From: a virus
Direction: 5' to 3' (one strand)
Length of the DNA: 64,000 bases
Virus record (IMG/VR): IMGVR_UViG_3300046683_000929
Span: 1 to 64,000 of that record
The stretch's first letter is position 1. The number at the start of each line of letters is the position of its first letter. A program made the position numbers and the translations under genes. Shown here one piece after another: positions 41,501 through 51,054 of the stretch. Below the pieces are notes generated by a model, which searched no databases, had not been told where the DNA came from, and saw only the letters and a list, made by a program, of their open reading frames with translations.

Positions 41501-44500
41501 CCGCAGGTGTATCAGCCACGGAGTTACCTTCCGGATCAATACGAATACTGTCCTTTACCGATTGCTTGTAGATATCCAGCGCATCATTGATGTTATTTAA
41601 CTTTTTAATCTTTTCATTGTAGGTGGTATCCGGATCACGAAGAACACGGCTTACGGTACTGGCTATTTCCGACCTATCCGGCAGCGTACTGAACTGCGTT
41701 TGCTTATAATTGAATAAATCATCTCCATAATAAAACTCCTGGTGGTTTTGAATTATATCGTCAGCCCTCGTAGTTAAATTATGCTCTCTTTCCTCATTTA
41801 TAAAATCATGGACTTCCTGCATAGGTACAGAACTGAATTCCTTCATCCTTTGCCCATTGTTGATGTCATCCAAAATTCTATTTAATCGCTTTACATCTTT
41901 GGCATCATATGGGTTGATGGTAACCAAGTCCTTTATGGCATCTTTTATGTTTTGAGGAACAAAGGAGGCTTTTAATAATTGCCGGGCATCCTGTATCCCA
42001 GACCGGGCATCCTGTACATCGCGGATAACTTCGGCATCCTTTGCTGCCCGCGCAACGAAGTCACGAAACCGATCAAGGCCCCTCTCTGTCTTAACTGAGT
42101 TTAACTGATTGGCAAAGCCCAGCAATTGCTTATCACTGAATTTTATTTTACCAAATGCGCCAGACTTATTTAAGTCGACGATGATATTCTTTATTTCCTT
42201 ACGGATATTATTGAAATTGTCTTTAAGGGCCTTTGTCTGATCTTGGCGAAGTTGTTTTTCCTTGGCCAACCTTTCATCATACTTACCTTTTAGCTCTTTA
42301 AGTTTTGCTTTCTGCTTTTCTCCCTGGTCACGAACATACTCACCAAACTTCTCTTTGGTCAAATCGCGCTCCTTTTGTAACCTGTCGGCAGCTACTTCTT
42401 TTTGATAGCGATCATATTCCAGGAACGCAGCTTTCTGCTCCAGTTGAGCAGCTTTAAACCCAGCATTAAAATCACGATTAGCCTTCGCAATTGTTTCGCG
42501 GACAGGGGCCAGGTTCTTTTTTAAATTCGCAAATGAAATATCGTCACCAGCAGCCTGCTTTTCTTTTATCCAATCCAAAACCCGACCGGCATATTCGGCA
42601 CTTGTTTCGCCGGCCTGGCGAAGAGGCCGTTGCTTTTGCTCGGAAACAGCATCCGAAAATTCCTTATTACCGATATCGCCGATCTTAACTTCGCTCAATA
42701 AGTATTTGGAGTTAATGGTATCCAAAAACTCATGCATGCTCATGTTCTTTATATTCTTGAACTTGCTGATATCATAGCCTGTTTTCTCCAATACATAACG
42801 CTGAAATTTAATCCAGCTATCATTGATGAATTTTGCCACAGTGCCGCGTGTGCCGCTGTTCTTTATAACTTCATTAAGCTTCCCTTCTCCATCGCGGCCC
42901 AGCATGGTAACAAAAGCCTCTTCACCCATCCTATTGCCAGATAACTCATATCCTTTTTGGCGAAGCTCAGCATGAACGCCGGCTGCATCATTGCCGATAC
43001 GGATCATTCTATCCCATAAGCCAGGCGCGTTTTCTCTGGCCCACCTGGTTAAGATATGCCCAAACTCGTGAATCTGCGTGTCAGCATTTACTCTTTCAGG
43101 GTTAAAATGAATTATGTTCTTTGTATCTACGAAAGCGTTGGGTAAAGCGTCGCCTGTAGCCTCAATACCGACTTTCTTAGCCTCTCTTTCAAACGAATCA
43201 ACATCGGAATGGAATTTCGTTTCGACGCTGGGGAAAACCTTCTCTAAAAGGTTCTGGATAGCCTTGGCGCGTTCCGGTGGAAGCTTATCGCCTTCCCCCA
43301 ATTGAAATGGCAAGTCGCCTTCTTTTGGCGTTGGCCTTTCATCCAACCGACCCTCCTTTTCTTCCCGTTGCTCTAAAAATGACCCTAAAGTAGTACCTAA
43401 ACTTTGCAGGAATTTTTCTTTTTGCTCTGGCAATTCCTTGCCGCTTAGCACCTCTTTTAAGCCTAACTCTACCTTTTGAATTTTGTTTATGCCCAAGACG
43501 TTTTTGACGGCGCTTAAAAGCTCATTATACCACGCTTTTGCTTTGCCAATCCATGTATTGCCAGCGTTAGAAGACTTAATAAATGAATCAGCCGCATTTA
43601 CAGCCCACCATTCCGATGGTGAAAAAAATTCATAGTAGCCATGTGGAACTACCCTGCTTCTAAAAATATCCTTTAACTCTTTACGGATCTCTTCCCTTTT
43701 GGCATAATCGTTTTCGGTTTGCATTTGATCTGCCAAAGTAAGATATCTAATAGCCTTGGATAATTTGGCTTTTTCTTTCTCATCTTTTGATGCATCTATC
43801 TTGTCTTCTAATAAAGACTTTTCTTTATGCAGGCTGTCACCCCACTCTTTTAAAATACCGTCCCTAATTTCAGTAGGTAAAAATCGCTCGGTGTGATGGA
43901 ATATTTCATGAATTGCTGTGCTTTTTGAATTGTCCTTAAATAGAGTTATTAAAGCATCTTGGCTACTGTATTGCCCTGCGGCAAATTTGTCTTTTTTAAG
44001 CGTGATATTGATAGCTAAGTCTTTAAATAGCTCAGGGTTCTTATTTAATAACGCACTGGCCAAATCAGCTGATTCCTGGCTAATTTTCCCTGCCTTGACG
44101 CCCTGCGATATTCTTTTCGAAACAAATTCGACTCCGCGCCTCGATGGTTCAAGATCACGAACTGCTTTTTCAGCAATCTTTAGTGCTTTTTCAGCATTAA
44201 TAATGTGCTGCGGGAACTTGCTTAACATATCCTCTATCGATTTTCCTTGTTTCATCAAGTACTTATAATCCCATTTTGGCTTTCCAGTAGCAAGCAATTT
44301 TTCAAGATAGGCTTTGTTTCTGTATACATTCCCTAATTCATTTTTAGCCCTTCTAAGTTTATAGTTAGCCTCTTCACGGGACTTGTCTAATCCATAGTCG
44401 GCATCTTCCCCAGAATCGTCCTGGTAAGGCGATGATAGCTCATTAGTTATTTTTTCTGATCCGCCTGTTCCTTCTTGTGAGATAGCACCGCTACCTTCAC

Positions 44501-47500
44501 CCGGACTTGCAAATTCTTCACCATTTGCATTATCTCCGGCTTTGTCATTGTTTTTTTCATCTAAAATATCGTTAACTATAGTTTTTAAATCCGCAGGCAC
44601 CTCTTCTCCATTAAACACATCGTGCCAAATGTTGAACATATTCGATGGATCGTCAGCATAATCATTGAACTGATCGCGGACGTTTTCTAAAACGTGTTCT
44701 GGGTCGTTTAATGACGGATCACTTAATTTGTCTTCTATGAACTTACTAACCTTGTCTTCGTTGGCCAACCCGTCGTATTCGTTTTGTATGGCACGGATCT
44801 CGCCCATGGTTACGTTGCCGTATTGCCTGGCAAGATTTTTTGCGAACCTATTACTAATTTCCTTACCGGTTAGTTCAGCATATCTATCCGATATAGCTTT
44901 CAATTCAGCGTTGCCGGCAGCTGTGGTATAAGTTGCGGCACCTCCCGGATAGTTGATCATAAATTCTGCCAGGTCGTTCGCAGTTACCTTATCTTCTCCG
45001 TTAAAGGACTGGCGATTTATTTCATCGGCTTGATTATTTAAGTCAGCATCGCCGCCGTCTTTTCTAAAATAATTTAGACGGATACCACCGGTTTCATTAT
45101 TAGGATCGTTCACTCGTCCAAACTCTTCCGAATTGGTGCGCGGGCCATAAGCCGCTATGGCTGCCTCAATACTGCCGGTATCCTGAAGTTCTTTTACCTT
45201 ATCGTCATACATGCGGGCAACCTCTTCCGGATTATCTGTACCATGAAGACGCGCTTCCTGCTCAGGGGCATCAAGTTTATCAGTATCAAAACCAAATAGG
45301 CTTTTAATATCTTCTTTCGGCAGGGACATTTCTGTACCATCATCAAACTTGACATTGAACTCGCCCGCTTTACCTGGAGTAATATTTACTGGGTTGAATT
45401 CTTTGGACCTGTATTGAAATTCCCCTTCGTTAACGTTATTGTTATCGACTTGGCCGGTTCCTTGCTCGCCTCCGTTTCCGGGCAAACTTTCTCCAGCAAC
45501 TGCATTAACTCCATTTCTTTCACTATCGACTGGTAGAGCCCCTTCGGCATTTCCTGTATTCGGAGATACGGTTTGAGCCCTTTCAATTGGAGTTGGTCGT
45601 TCTCCTGGCTCTTCAATATGTTGTTCTCCATGTATTTCGTCTGCTTTATTAAGTAAGTCAACCTGAATATCTGTCCTTTTTTCGACTAAATCAATTAAAT
45701 TATCGACAGCTTCCGGATTAGCTACTGGATCCGATCCAGTAGGGGATGCCTGAATATTATCAATTTCAGAAGTTAAATTTTCTACATTATCCTTGTTGAT
45801 ATTTTGCTCAAGCTTTTTAGGATTCAATAAATTATCAATCTGATCAAATTTAGATATAAGTATCGCCTTGTCATCCGGCTTGATATCAGACTGAGCGATT
45901 GAGTGCACAAATCCATCTTTATCATTAATTATGGCATTAGCTACTCCTTTTGCATCAGATGCCCGCGCATAGGTTTTGGCCAACAAAATGAGCTGCGCTT
46001 TTTTATCGGGATCGGTTTCGAGCCGAGCCTGAGCAGCAACATCTAAAGCCTTCGCATTTAAATCACCGGAGGAAACCGGACTATTGTATGCTTCTATAAT
46101 TGCTTCAGGAGTAGCTCTATTAAAATTCTCTAAAGCGTCTGTCTGCCTGGCGTTCATATAGGTTTTGATTTCGTCGTTCGCGAAATTATTAGCCTTTACA
46201 CCTGCGTATGCTTTCAAACCTCCAAATACCAAACCAGTGCCAATCCCAGATTCTATTTGACGCTTCAAATCCTCTTTATCAATTGGCTGTCCATCGATTA
46301 AAGCAGCGCCTCCAACCTGAACTATTGGCGCGGCACCAAATATCGTTGCATCCGACAAAATATCTACGCCGCCCTTTGTTATTGCACCATTAGCTGTAAC
46401 AAGCCCGCGTTTTACAAGCTGACTAAACCAAGCATCTGACATCTTGCCGGCAATTCCACCAAGCACACCAGCAGAGACTCCGCTTACCGCTCCTTGCCCT
46501 GCCCCTTTCGCAGCAGCAATAGCAGCATCAGGCTCATCTTCCCCATGCTGCTCTGCCTCGCCATATGACTGTAAAGCTCCTTTAGCGACCATCCATTTTG
46601 TAAATGGGTTCCATACGTATCGTCCAAGCGTGTTTAGTGCCGTAGGGATTTCTGCGGCTTTCGACTCAGGAAGCAATGCGGTTGCGGCGACATCGGGTAA
46701 GAAATCAGTCATATCTTTTGTGACACGACCTGCAATAGTATTCGGAAGCGGAAGGGCATTCATTACATAATCTGCTTTTTTTGTTTGCCCATCAAGACCA
46801 AGTATCATCTTACCTAATGGGTCGGTAGCCCCATCTTCTTCAACTATCTTTCCATACGGGCTTAAAGAACCATCTTCATTATAGAGCTTTATAGCCGGTA
46901 TTCCGTTAATATTATAATTTCTTGTCAGATTAACCAAACCAGAAAGTGTTTTGGTTACTGTACTAGAGGTTGCGCCAGCGAGTTGCGCCGGAACGTTTAG
47001 CCACGATTCTTCTTTGGTGTTTTCATGGATTCTCTTTTTAATATCCTCAGATATTTTCAAGTCCTCCTCTGCTGCATCTTGATAGGCAATATCACTGCCA
47101 TATTGAGCTACGCGCCGTTGTTCCCTTCCAACAGGCGTGAGTTTATTATAAGACGCATTAGCGTTTAGTACCTGTTGTAATGCGGCGCGAGACTCTGGCG
47201 TATCCTGGGTGGTTAAATGACCTATTAGGTCATCTGTTTTTTTATTCTCGGCAACAAGCCTTAATTGATCTTGTATAGCAAATTGCTTTACTGTATCATT
47301 ATTGAAGTCAGACTGCTCTTTATCTGCTATACCATTTGCCTGAGTTACCGCAGCGTCTTTATCTTCTTGTTTTACAAAAGGTATAGGACTTGCTTTTTTA
47401 GAAAATGGCAGAACAGGAATGCCATTAACCAGGGAACTTTGGAAAGGTGCTAATCCAGAATCTGATGAGGATGAAGAAGGCGTACCATCGCTGCCACCGG

Positions 47501-47591
47501 GATTTTTTTTTTCACCGAGAATTCCCAGTGGATCAATTGCCGGTGCAGATGATTTCTTTAAGATGCCAAGTGGGTCGTGTGCGCCGTCCAT
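38502..47591 (-). CDS. Giant polyvalent virion/ejection protein with two HExxH motifs, 3029 aa
   Basis: The N-terminus has a repeated DPLGIL box (residues 6-11 and 20-25), then a helical region and hydrophobic glycine-rich stretches near 375-410 and 450-480. Residue 1228 onward has HEIFHH, and residues 1508-1512 HEFGH followed by GEEAF, two separate zincin-type metallopeptidase motifs. A long charged coiled coil lies at about 1700-1900, and helical domains continue to a Lys-rich end. Very large multidomain proteins beside two smaller helical ones occur as ejected internal proteins of podoviruses and crAss-like phages. Likely carried in the capsid and injected. No polymerase DxDGD motif was seen. 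Confidence 0.75.
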   Translation of the reverse strand: MDGAHDPLGILKKSSAPAIDPLGILGEKKNPGGSDGTPSSSSSDSGLAPFQSSLVNGIPVLPFSKKASPIPFVKQEDKDAAVTQANGIADKEQSDFNNDTVKQFAIQDQLRLVAENKKTDDLIGHLTTQDTPESRAALQQVLNANASYNKLTPVGREQRRVAQYGSDIAYQDAAEEDLKISEDIKKRIHENTKEESWLNVPAQLAGATSSTVTKTLSGLVNLTRNYNINGIPAIKLYNEDGSLSPYGKIVEEDGATDPLGKMILGLDGQTKKADYVMNALPLPNTIAGRVTKDMTDFLPDVAATALLPESKAAEIPTALNTLGRYVWNPFTKWMVAKGALQSYGEAEQHGEDEPDAAIAAAKGAGQGAVSGVSAGVLGGIAGKMSDAWFSQLVKRGLVTANGAITKGGVDILSDATIFGAAPIVQVGGAALIDGQPIDKEDLKRQIESGIGTGLVFGGLKAYAGVKANNFANDEIKTYMNARQTDALENFNRATPEAIIEAYNSPVSSGDLNAKALDVAAQARLETDPDKKAQLILLAKTYARASDAKGVANAIINDKDGFVHSIAQSDIKPDDKAILISKFDQIDNLLNPKKLEQNINKDNVENLTSEIDNIQASPTGSDPVANPEAVDNLIDLVEKRTDIQVDLLNKADEIHGEQHIEEPGERPTPIERAQTVSPNTGNAEGALPVDSERNGVNAVAGESLPGNGGEQGTGQVDNNNVNEGEFQYRSKEFNPVNITPGKAGEFNVKFDDGTEMSLPKEDIKSLFGFDTDKLDAPEQEARLHGTDNPEEVARMYDDKVKELQDTGSIEAAIAAYGPRTNSEEFGRVNDPNNETGGIRLNYFRKDGGDADLNNQADEINRQSFNGEDKVTANDLAEFMINYPGGAATYTTAAGNAELKAISDRYAELTGKEISNRFAKNLARQYGNVTMGEIRAIQNEYDGLANEDKVSKFIEDKLSDPSLNDPEHVLENVRDQFNDYADDPSNMFNIWHDVFNGEEVPADLKTIVNDILDEKNNDKAGDNANGEEFASPGEGSGAISQEGTGGSEKITNELSSPYQDDSGEDADYGLDKSREEANYKLRRAKNELGNVYRNKAYLEKLLATGKPKWDYKYLMKQGKSIEDMLSKFPQHIINAEKALKIAEKAVRDLEPSRRGVEFVSKRISQGVKAGKISQESADLASALLNKNPELFKDLAINITLKKDKFAAGQYSSQDALITLFKDNSKSTAIHEIFHHTERFLPTEIRDGILKEWGDSLHKEKSLLEDKIDASKDEKEKAKLSKAIRYLTLADQMQTENDYAKREEIRKELKDIFRSRVVPHGYYEFFSPSEWWAVNAADSFIKSSNAGNTWIGKAKAWYNELLSAVKNVLGINKIQKVELGLKEVLSGKELPEQKEKFLQSLGTTLGSFLEQREEKEGRLDERPTPKEGDLPFQLGEGDKLPPERAKAIQNLLEKVFPSVETKFHSDVDSFEREAKKVGIEATGDALPNAFVDTKNIIHFNPERVNADTQIHEFGHILTRWARENAPGLWDRMIRIGNDAAGVHAELRQKGYELSGNRMGEEAFVTMLGRDGEGKLNEVIKNSGTRGTVAKFINDSWIKFQRYVLEKTGYDISKFKNIKNMSMHEFLDTINSKYLLSEVKIGDIGNKEFSDAVSEQKQRPLRQAGETSAEYAGRVLDWIKEKQAAGDDISFANLKKNLAPVRETIAKANRDFNAGFKAAQLEQKAAFLEYDRYQKEVAADRLQKERDLTKEKFGEYVRDQGEKQKAKLKELKGKYDERLAKEKQLRQDQTKALKDNFNNIRKEIKNIIVDLNKSGAFGKIKFSDKQLLGFANQLNSVKTERGLDRFRDFVARAAKDAEVIRDVQDARSGIQDARQLLKASFVPQNIKDAIKDLVTINPYDAKDVKRLNRILDDINNGQRMKEFSSVPMQEVHDFINEEREHNLTTRADDIIQNHQEFYYGDDLFNYKQTQFSTLPDRSEIASTVSRVLRDPDTTYNEKIKKLNNINDALDIYKQSVKDSIRIDPEGNSVADTPAEDFHKILDTINDKPNELSETLRESLENIASAKQDLIEIDTSMSPEQKESLKILKEVPLAGQDADTLRLFNNVLENVINNDDHSGIGIFEAKAIGNGDEGALKLPNYLEETGRKSKSARFKTKLGELRAVGANLSVIMSRIANNDFDFLSKLNTGSHFDEIRNGFAQAKHRYDELIGKKLEVVFKENPTIAKSPESIQRLSLFSYINQNREFSSPEQQNAELIRRVDIIKRDIELKAAEGLKNDNSEAAIERDIWQGFSDKIKDATGIDVSDGDQLKNLSYDQIRQIEFLEPGERKVYDVYRAADDELRPAHQDVVKRQLNMPYEAWGNHMRDGYRFLGTGLVDVVSGEGLGFTAMEQNTTNGSVATLQRVKGDPLASKSGEKQKVLNLNFFDVQNQNIKDQLSDIHTLKSRQIFDEALKNRTLRDALGNENHQMYKETVRNNVLNEMGLNNSVGEKELRLMKQGLNIITKLGTFKQLLSYSALVKQASATIFNTLVNIGGDAKLMRDAASVLNSDEVKALIKKHPISERGDNMASLNTLRDEALADKDNTIKGNDEKGVIKKMFDHTETVIDKYLLQLNPDGTTVDRKIAKPIKYGDVKTGEWAWVTYYADHLMKNGKAVDFKAIDWAKEAETPNREAADYAENMTAKQLNENSKSARSKLINSNNAFYMAAKTLLFPFGSFNMHKFQTLTENFRTIASKDTFVDADYRKNQAGVAAKSLMSALVEETFFQGIKLSIGYGITALVTKGLAYGLTSIFGDDKEKKDVLDKIDIKLQQKRDNFLQQWYTNVLGNYFFGGLGNAPQDAAQRGINKLTNSEFFYEPNISVGQQISEANNYGMYGAAFNGMGDIAKDTYRIFDNTDKYGVPVNITPYQKAVIASSMLSNMLAFAGLNDADFNRSVDALRKQVEYGLASKFHEPNYRDLSQPTPLKVGSKVIELSQEHQDYYEQIKEPKQQELEKRGMAPKRAATVAAQYAKQKLIEKFSYQKIVAEGQEIKKKK

Positions 47592-47592
47592 G

Positions 47593-49077
47593 TTATTGTT
47601 TTAAATTTCCAAGACTAACTGCTTGCTGTATCTGATCTTCTGTATATCCAAGCTTAAGTAAGTCTGAATGGGTATAGGAGTTCCCGTTCGAGGCTTTAAA
47701 AGCTGCATTGGGATTTATCGCTGGGTTTTGAAGGCCGCCTTTAACATATCCCTTACCGTGGGCGCTTACTGCCTTACTCAAAGATACATGCTCTCCGGTT
47801 ATGTCATTTAATAATTGATTTAAGCCAGCCTGGTATGTTTCTGGATTTGACGAATCCAGTCTTACTGCATGCTTTTCAATGATATTGCCACCTACCGTCC
47901 TTTGAGGAATGATGAAAGTCTGGATATCCTTGTTCTTTTTATCGATATTTATTTCGAGCGGACCTCCAAATTGTTGATTGGCGGCAACAATAGCTTTAAG
48001 TTCTTCGCCCGCGCCAATACCCTTATCATTCTTAACACCTATCCTCGCCCTTTCAATTAAATCCTGGCGAACGGTCGGTGCATCATTAGGATCTTTTCCA
48101 TCGGCTTTTAATCGTGCTATATTTAACGCATTTTGTCGATCAAGCTCTTTTTGTGCAGCTTCAAACCCCTGGCGCATGCCTTCCGTTTGGCGCTGTTGTG
48201 CCCCCTGCGCTTTTATCGTTGCAAACTGATCTTCATTTACATCTGACTTTTTAATTTCATCAAGAGGCATATGGAGTTTTGCTTCATCTATAACAAACTG
48301 ATTATAGTCGTTATTGTGAAGGGCCTTAAGGCTGTCAGGCATATTGTCAAAAGCTTTACGCCTGGCCGATTCTAATCTTTGCCCGTATTGATCTACCCCG
48401 CTTACATTTTGGGCTAAGGCCATAAACTTTTTAGGGTCTACCTTTTCGCCTTCCTCTTTGGTGATATACTTCCCATCTGATTTTGATGTGGCGTATTTAT
48501 ATTTTGACAATTCCCCTATCGTCTTATAAAAGGCATCCGGATTATAAACAAGGGGTGGTTGCAATGCAAAAGGACGGCGCTGAGAAATTGGCGCTGCGAT
48601 AAACGCATCTATTTTTGCTTTATTTTCCGGCGTATTAAATTCCGGATGTTGATCAAGGAATTGTTGTTGTTTAGCTGCGTAGGTAGCATCCATTTGACTT
48701 TGGGCCAGGTTCTGACGAAATGCCCCTTCCCCTTGTTTTAGCTTTATAGCTTGCTGGGGATTACTCAATGGATTGCGGATAACGCTAAAATTATTTGCCA
48801 GATCTTTGCCAACACTGGCATATTGCCCCATCAACGCTGTCTGGTCGGTGCCAAGAATTCCTTTTGTATCGATAGAGCCATAGATATCCAGCGCAGCCTT
48901 CAAATTATCATCATGCTGTTTAAGTACATAATGATTGGCCTCTGCCTGCATATCGGCAGCATGTTGAAGATATCCAACCGTTGCCGCAGTATTTAATACA
49001 GGGTCAGCACCGCCATAGCCGCCTTGTGCATAATCTGCATCGCCTTTGGCGCTAAGAATCTCTGCTAATGATGGCAT
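47593..49077 (-). CDS. Candidate internal/ejection protein, 494 aa
   Basis: Helical, Gln/Ala/Asp/Lys-rich, without transmembrane segments. It lies between the 268-aa and 3029-aa genes, an order like the T7-type internal core proteins (gp14, gp15, gp16 analogues). The C-terminus SYTHSDLLKLGYTEDQIQQ looks like a small helical domain. Assignment rests on context and composition. Confidence 0.6.
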   Translation of the reverse strand: MPSLAEILSAKGDADYAQGGYGGADPVLNTAATVGYLQHAADMQAEANHYVLKQHDDNLKAALDIYGSIDTKGILGTDQTALMGQYASVGKDLANNFSVIRNPLSNPQQAIKLKQGEGAFRQNLAQSQMDATYAAKQQQFLDQHPEFNTPENKAKIDAFIAAPISQRRPFALQPPLVYNPDAFYKTIGELSKYKYATSKSDGKYITKEEGEKVDPKKFMALAQNVSGVDQYGQRLESARRKAFDNMPDSLKALHNNDYNQFVIDEAKLHMPLDEIKKSDVNEDQFATIKAQGAQQRQTEGMRQGFEAAQKELDRQNALNIARLKADGKDPNDAPTVRQDLIERARIGVKNDKGIGAGEELKAIVAANQQFGGPLEINIDKKNKDIQTFIIPQRTVGGNIIEKHAVRLDSSNPETYQAGLNQLLNDITGEHVSLSKAVSAHGKGYVKGGLQNPAINPNAAFKASNGNSYTHSDLLKLGYTEDQIQQAVSLGNLKQ

Positions 49078-49080
49078 GGG

Positions 49081-49887
49081 TTACGCTGTTTGAAGGTAAG
49101 CGCTCAAGTCTGTACGATATGGGCTATTTTGGTAATTGCTCAATATTTTTTGCATTGCAGCCTGACGTGACTGATCATTGAAGGTCTGCAACTGATCATA
49201 TGAGTTTGGAATATTTATATTGGGAATAGTTGCCTTGGATGGACCTTGTATGCGATCCGTAGGGCTTGACAAAGACGGATCTATTGCCGTAAGAACACTC
49301 CCATCGGGGCCTTGTTTAATAGGACTAACATTATCTTTATAAAGTTGGCTTGTCGAATAAGCCGAAGCTGCGCTCCCTAACGTATTTAAGCTATTATTCA
49401 TTTCGCCGGCAGCTTGTGCCTTTTGCCCAGCTATTGATTTTGCCTCATCAAGATATGGCTGATATTTATCCAGCACCCACTTTTGGGTTTTTTGATCAGC
49501 AAGATCTTTGTTCACCCCCATCAAATAACGAATGTTATCGACGTGTTGTTCTGAATCCTTTGCTGCGATAGCCATGTTATTCTTATCGTAGCTATCATAA
49601 AGATGACTGATACTATTTATACCACCACCGGTTTGAAGCAGCGCACCTATACTGGAGCCCAAACCACGATCCGCCTGGCTTTGGTAGTAATTTTTGGATG
49701 CTTGGGTCATTCCACCCTGTGCCAGCCCTTCAGCAAGGTTCTGATTTTTATAATACTCGTCCTGGATATTAAAAGTAGGGCGGATGTTTAATCTGGCACG
49801 ACGCTTTGCCGCAGCAGAATCATTGGCACTCTTTATTGCTTGATACCCTGCAATTCCGGCCAAAACTAAAGGAGCTACTATCGCCAT
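49081..49887 (-). CDS. Candidate internal/ejection protein, 268 aa
   Basis: The N-terminal hydrophobic Ala/Gly helix (VAPLVLAGIAGYQAI) is followed by long Gln/Asn/Ala-rich helices (GMTQASKNYYQSQADRGLG). This is typical of the small internal core protein that contacts membrane during ejection in podoviruses. It starts 2 bases after the GNAT-like gene ends. Context-based. Confidence 0.6.
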   Translation of the reverse strand: MAIVAPLVLAGIAGYQAIKSANDSAAAKRRARLNIRPTFNIQDEYYKNQNLAEGLAQGGMTQASKNYYQSQADRGLGSSIGALLQTGGGINSISHLYDSYDKNNMAIAAKDSEQHVDNIRYLMGVNKDLADQKTQKWVLDKYQPYLDEAKSIAGQKAQAAGEMNNSLNTLGSAASAYSTSQLYKDNVSPIKQGPDGSVLTAIDPSLSSPTDRIQGPSKATIPNINIPNSYDQLQTFNDQSRQAAMQKILSNYQNSPYRTDLSAYLQTA

Positions 49888-49889
49888 TT

Positions 49890-50339
49890 CTACCCTTTAT
49901 AATTAAACTTTAAAAGTATGCATTTACGTCCGTAATATTCAACTTTATTTTGGATAACAAACTCGTTCTTTATAAGATGATTAAGTGCCTTAACATTCCA
50001 TTCGTCAATGGCTATATAAATATCACTTTCAAATGAAGATTTGATCAAATCCCAGAATAATTTAACACATTCCGGGGTCCTAAAACCTTTCCTTAACAAG
50101 AACGCCTCCAGAACAGATACTTCGTTAATTGGTATTGCCTGGGCGAAATATCCGACCACCTGCCCATCATCATCTCTTACAGAATAAAAATACGTTGTCT
50201 TCCCAATATTATTGACAATGTCATTCACGCATGCTTCAAGTCCCCCTGGATAGTTTTTTATTAACTCCAAATCAAGCGCACATGAACTAAGAACGAATGG
50301 CCTTATATCTGTTTGTAATTCCTTTTTAAAGATCTCCAT
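49890..50339 (-). CDS. GNAT-like acetyltransferase-fold protein, 149 aa
   Basis: DDGQVVGYFAQ (beta4-like), then a helix and IYIAIDEWNVKALNHLIKNEF (the beta5 and following helix of GNAT proteins) and a final strand. It aligns over its middle with the neighbouring 121-aa protein. In virion regions such genes may be structural adaptors that reuse the fold. The acetyl-CoA loop Q/RxxGxG/A is not obvious, so catalytic activity is doubtful. Confidence 0.6.
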   Translation of the reverse strand: MEIFKKELQTDIRPFVLSSCALDLELIKNYPGGLEACVNDIVNNIGKTTYFYSVRDDDGQVVGYFAQAIPINEVSVLEAFLLRKGFRTPECVKLFWDLIKSSFESDIYIAIDEWNVKALNHLIKNEFVIQNKVEYYGRKCILLKFNYKG

Positions 50340-50341
50340 TC

Positions 50342-50707
50342 CTATATAAAATTGGCAGCGCCAATACTTCTGTTGTAATTGTTTTGTATTGATGACTGAA
50401 TCAAATCTGCCACTAATTTATCAAACTCTCCGGTTTGAAACTGCTTCCTTAAATAGGGGGCGCTGGCTGTCAAGGTCCCTTGATTTTCAAGCATAGTAAA
50501 ATACCCCATCAAAGTTCCGTCCGGCATTTCGATCTTATAGAAGACGCTGCCAGGCTGAATGTTTTTTATTTTTGACTCCACGCACAAATCTAAAGCCTTT
50601 CCGACATTAACGCCAAAAGTGCTCAATAGCGGAATATCATCGGAATACATGCCATATAATAGGGCCCTGTACTCATCAACTAAAACTTTATGCAACAGTC
50701 CTGGCAT
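50342..50707 (-). CDS. GNAT-like paralogue, shortened, 121 aa
   Basis: MPDGTLMGYFTM and the helix with DLIQSSIQNNY parallel the 149-aa neighbour (DDDGQVVGYFAQ and DLIKSSFESDI), but the C-terminal strand-helix unit is absent. It looks like a tandem duplication with truncation. It overlaps the gene upstream by 20 bases. Confidence 0.6.
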   Translation of the reverse strand: MPGLLHKVLVDEYRALLYGMYSDDIPLLSTFGVNVGKALDLCVESKIKNIQPGSVFYKIEMPDGTLMGYFTMLENQGTLTASAPYLRKQFQTGEFDKLVADLIQSSIQNNYNRSIGAANFI

Positions 50708-51011
50708 TTTTAGCTTTCTCCCTGTTAACTAATTTACGATACGCATTCTGAGCGTTTAATGCTGGAATGTATTTGCAGCCGGGCCGCGTTACAAACTCAA
50801 CATATTTTTTCCTATTGGTAAACAGAACTGCAGAATCTATTAATTCAACCGGCTGCACAATGCCGCCTGCAATATCAAGCTCAAATATCCTATGCCCTGG
50901 TTTAATATCGGTGATATCAATAGTACTGGTAACCTGTTTAATATTATCTACCTGGATAGATGTTTCCATCTTGTCCTGATAAACCTGCTCCATCATTAAT
51001 GCTTCTTTCAT
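50688..51011 (-). CDS. Hypothetical virion-region protein, 107 aa
   Basis: Beta-rich middle (HRIFELDIAGGIVQPVEL) and a basic C-terminus. It sits between the 1571-aa protein and the GNAT-like pair. A TAAAATATTTTA box lies 7 bases upstream of the ATG. No family recognised. Confidence 0.65.
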   Translation of the reverse strand: MKEALMMEQVYQDKMETSIQVDNIKQVTSTIDITDIKPGHRIFELDIAGGIVQPVELIDSAVLFTNRKKYVEFVTRPGCKYIPALNAQNAYRKLVNREKAKNARTVA

Positions 51012-51018
51012 TACAGTC

Positions 51019-51030
51019 TAAAATATTTTA
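51019..51030. promoter_or_regulatory. TAAAATATTTTA palindrome, copy 7
   Basis: In the 43-base gap between two late genes on the minus strand, 7 bases before the ATG at 51011. Confidence 0.5.
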
Positions 51031-51054
51031 TTCTCCCGAATAAAAGTAGCCAAT

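Noticed and set aside
45386-45661. 91-aa minus-strand frame inside the 3029-aa gene
   Set aside because: Same-strand, out-of-frame shadow of the large gene; no start context or homology signal.
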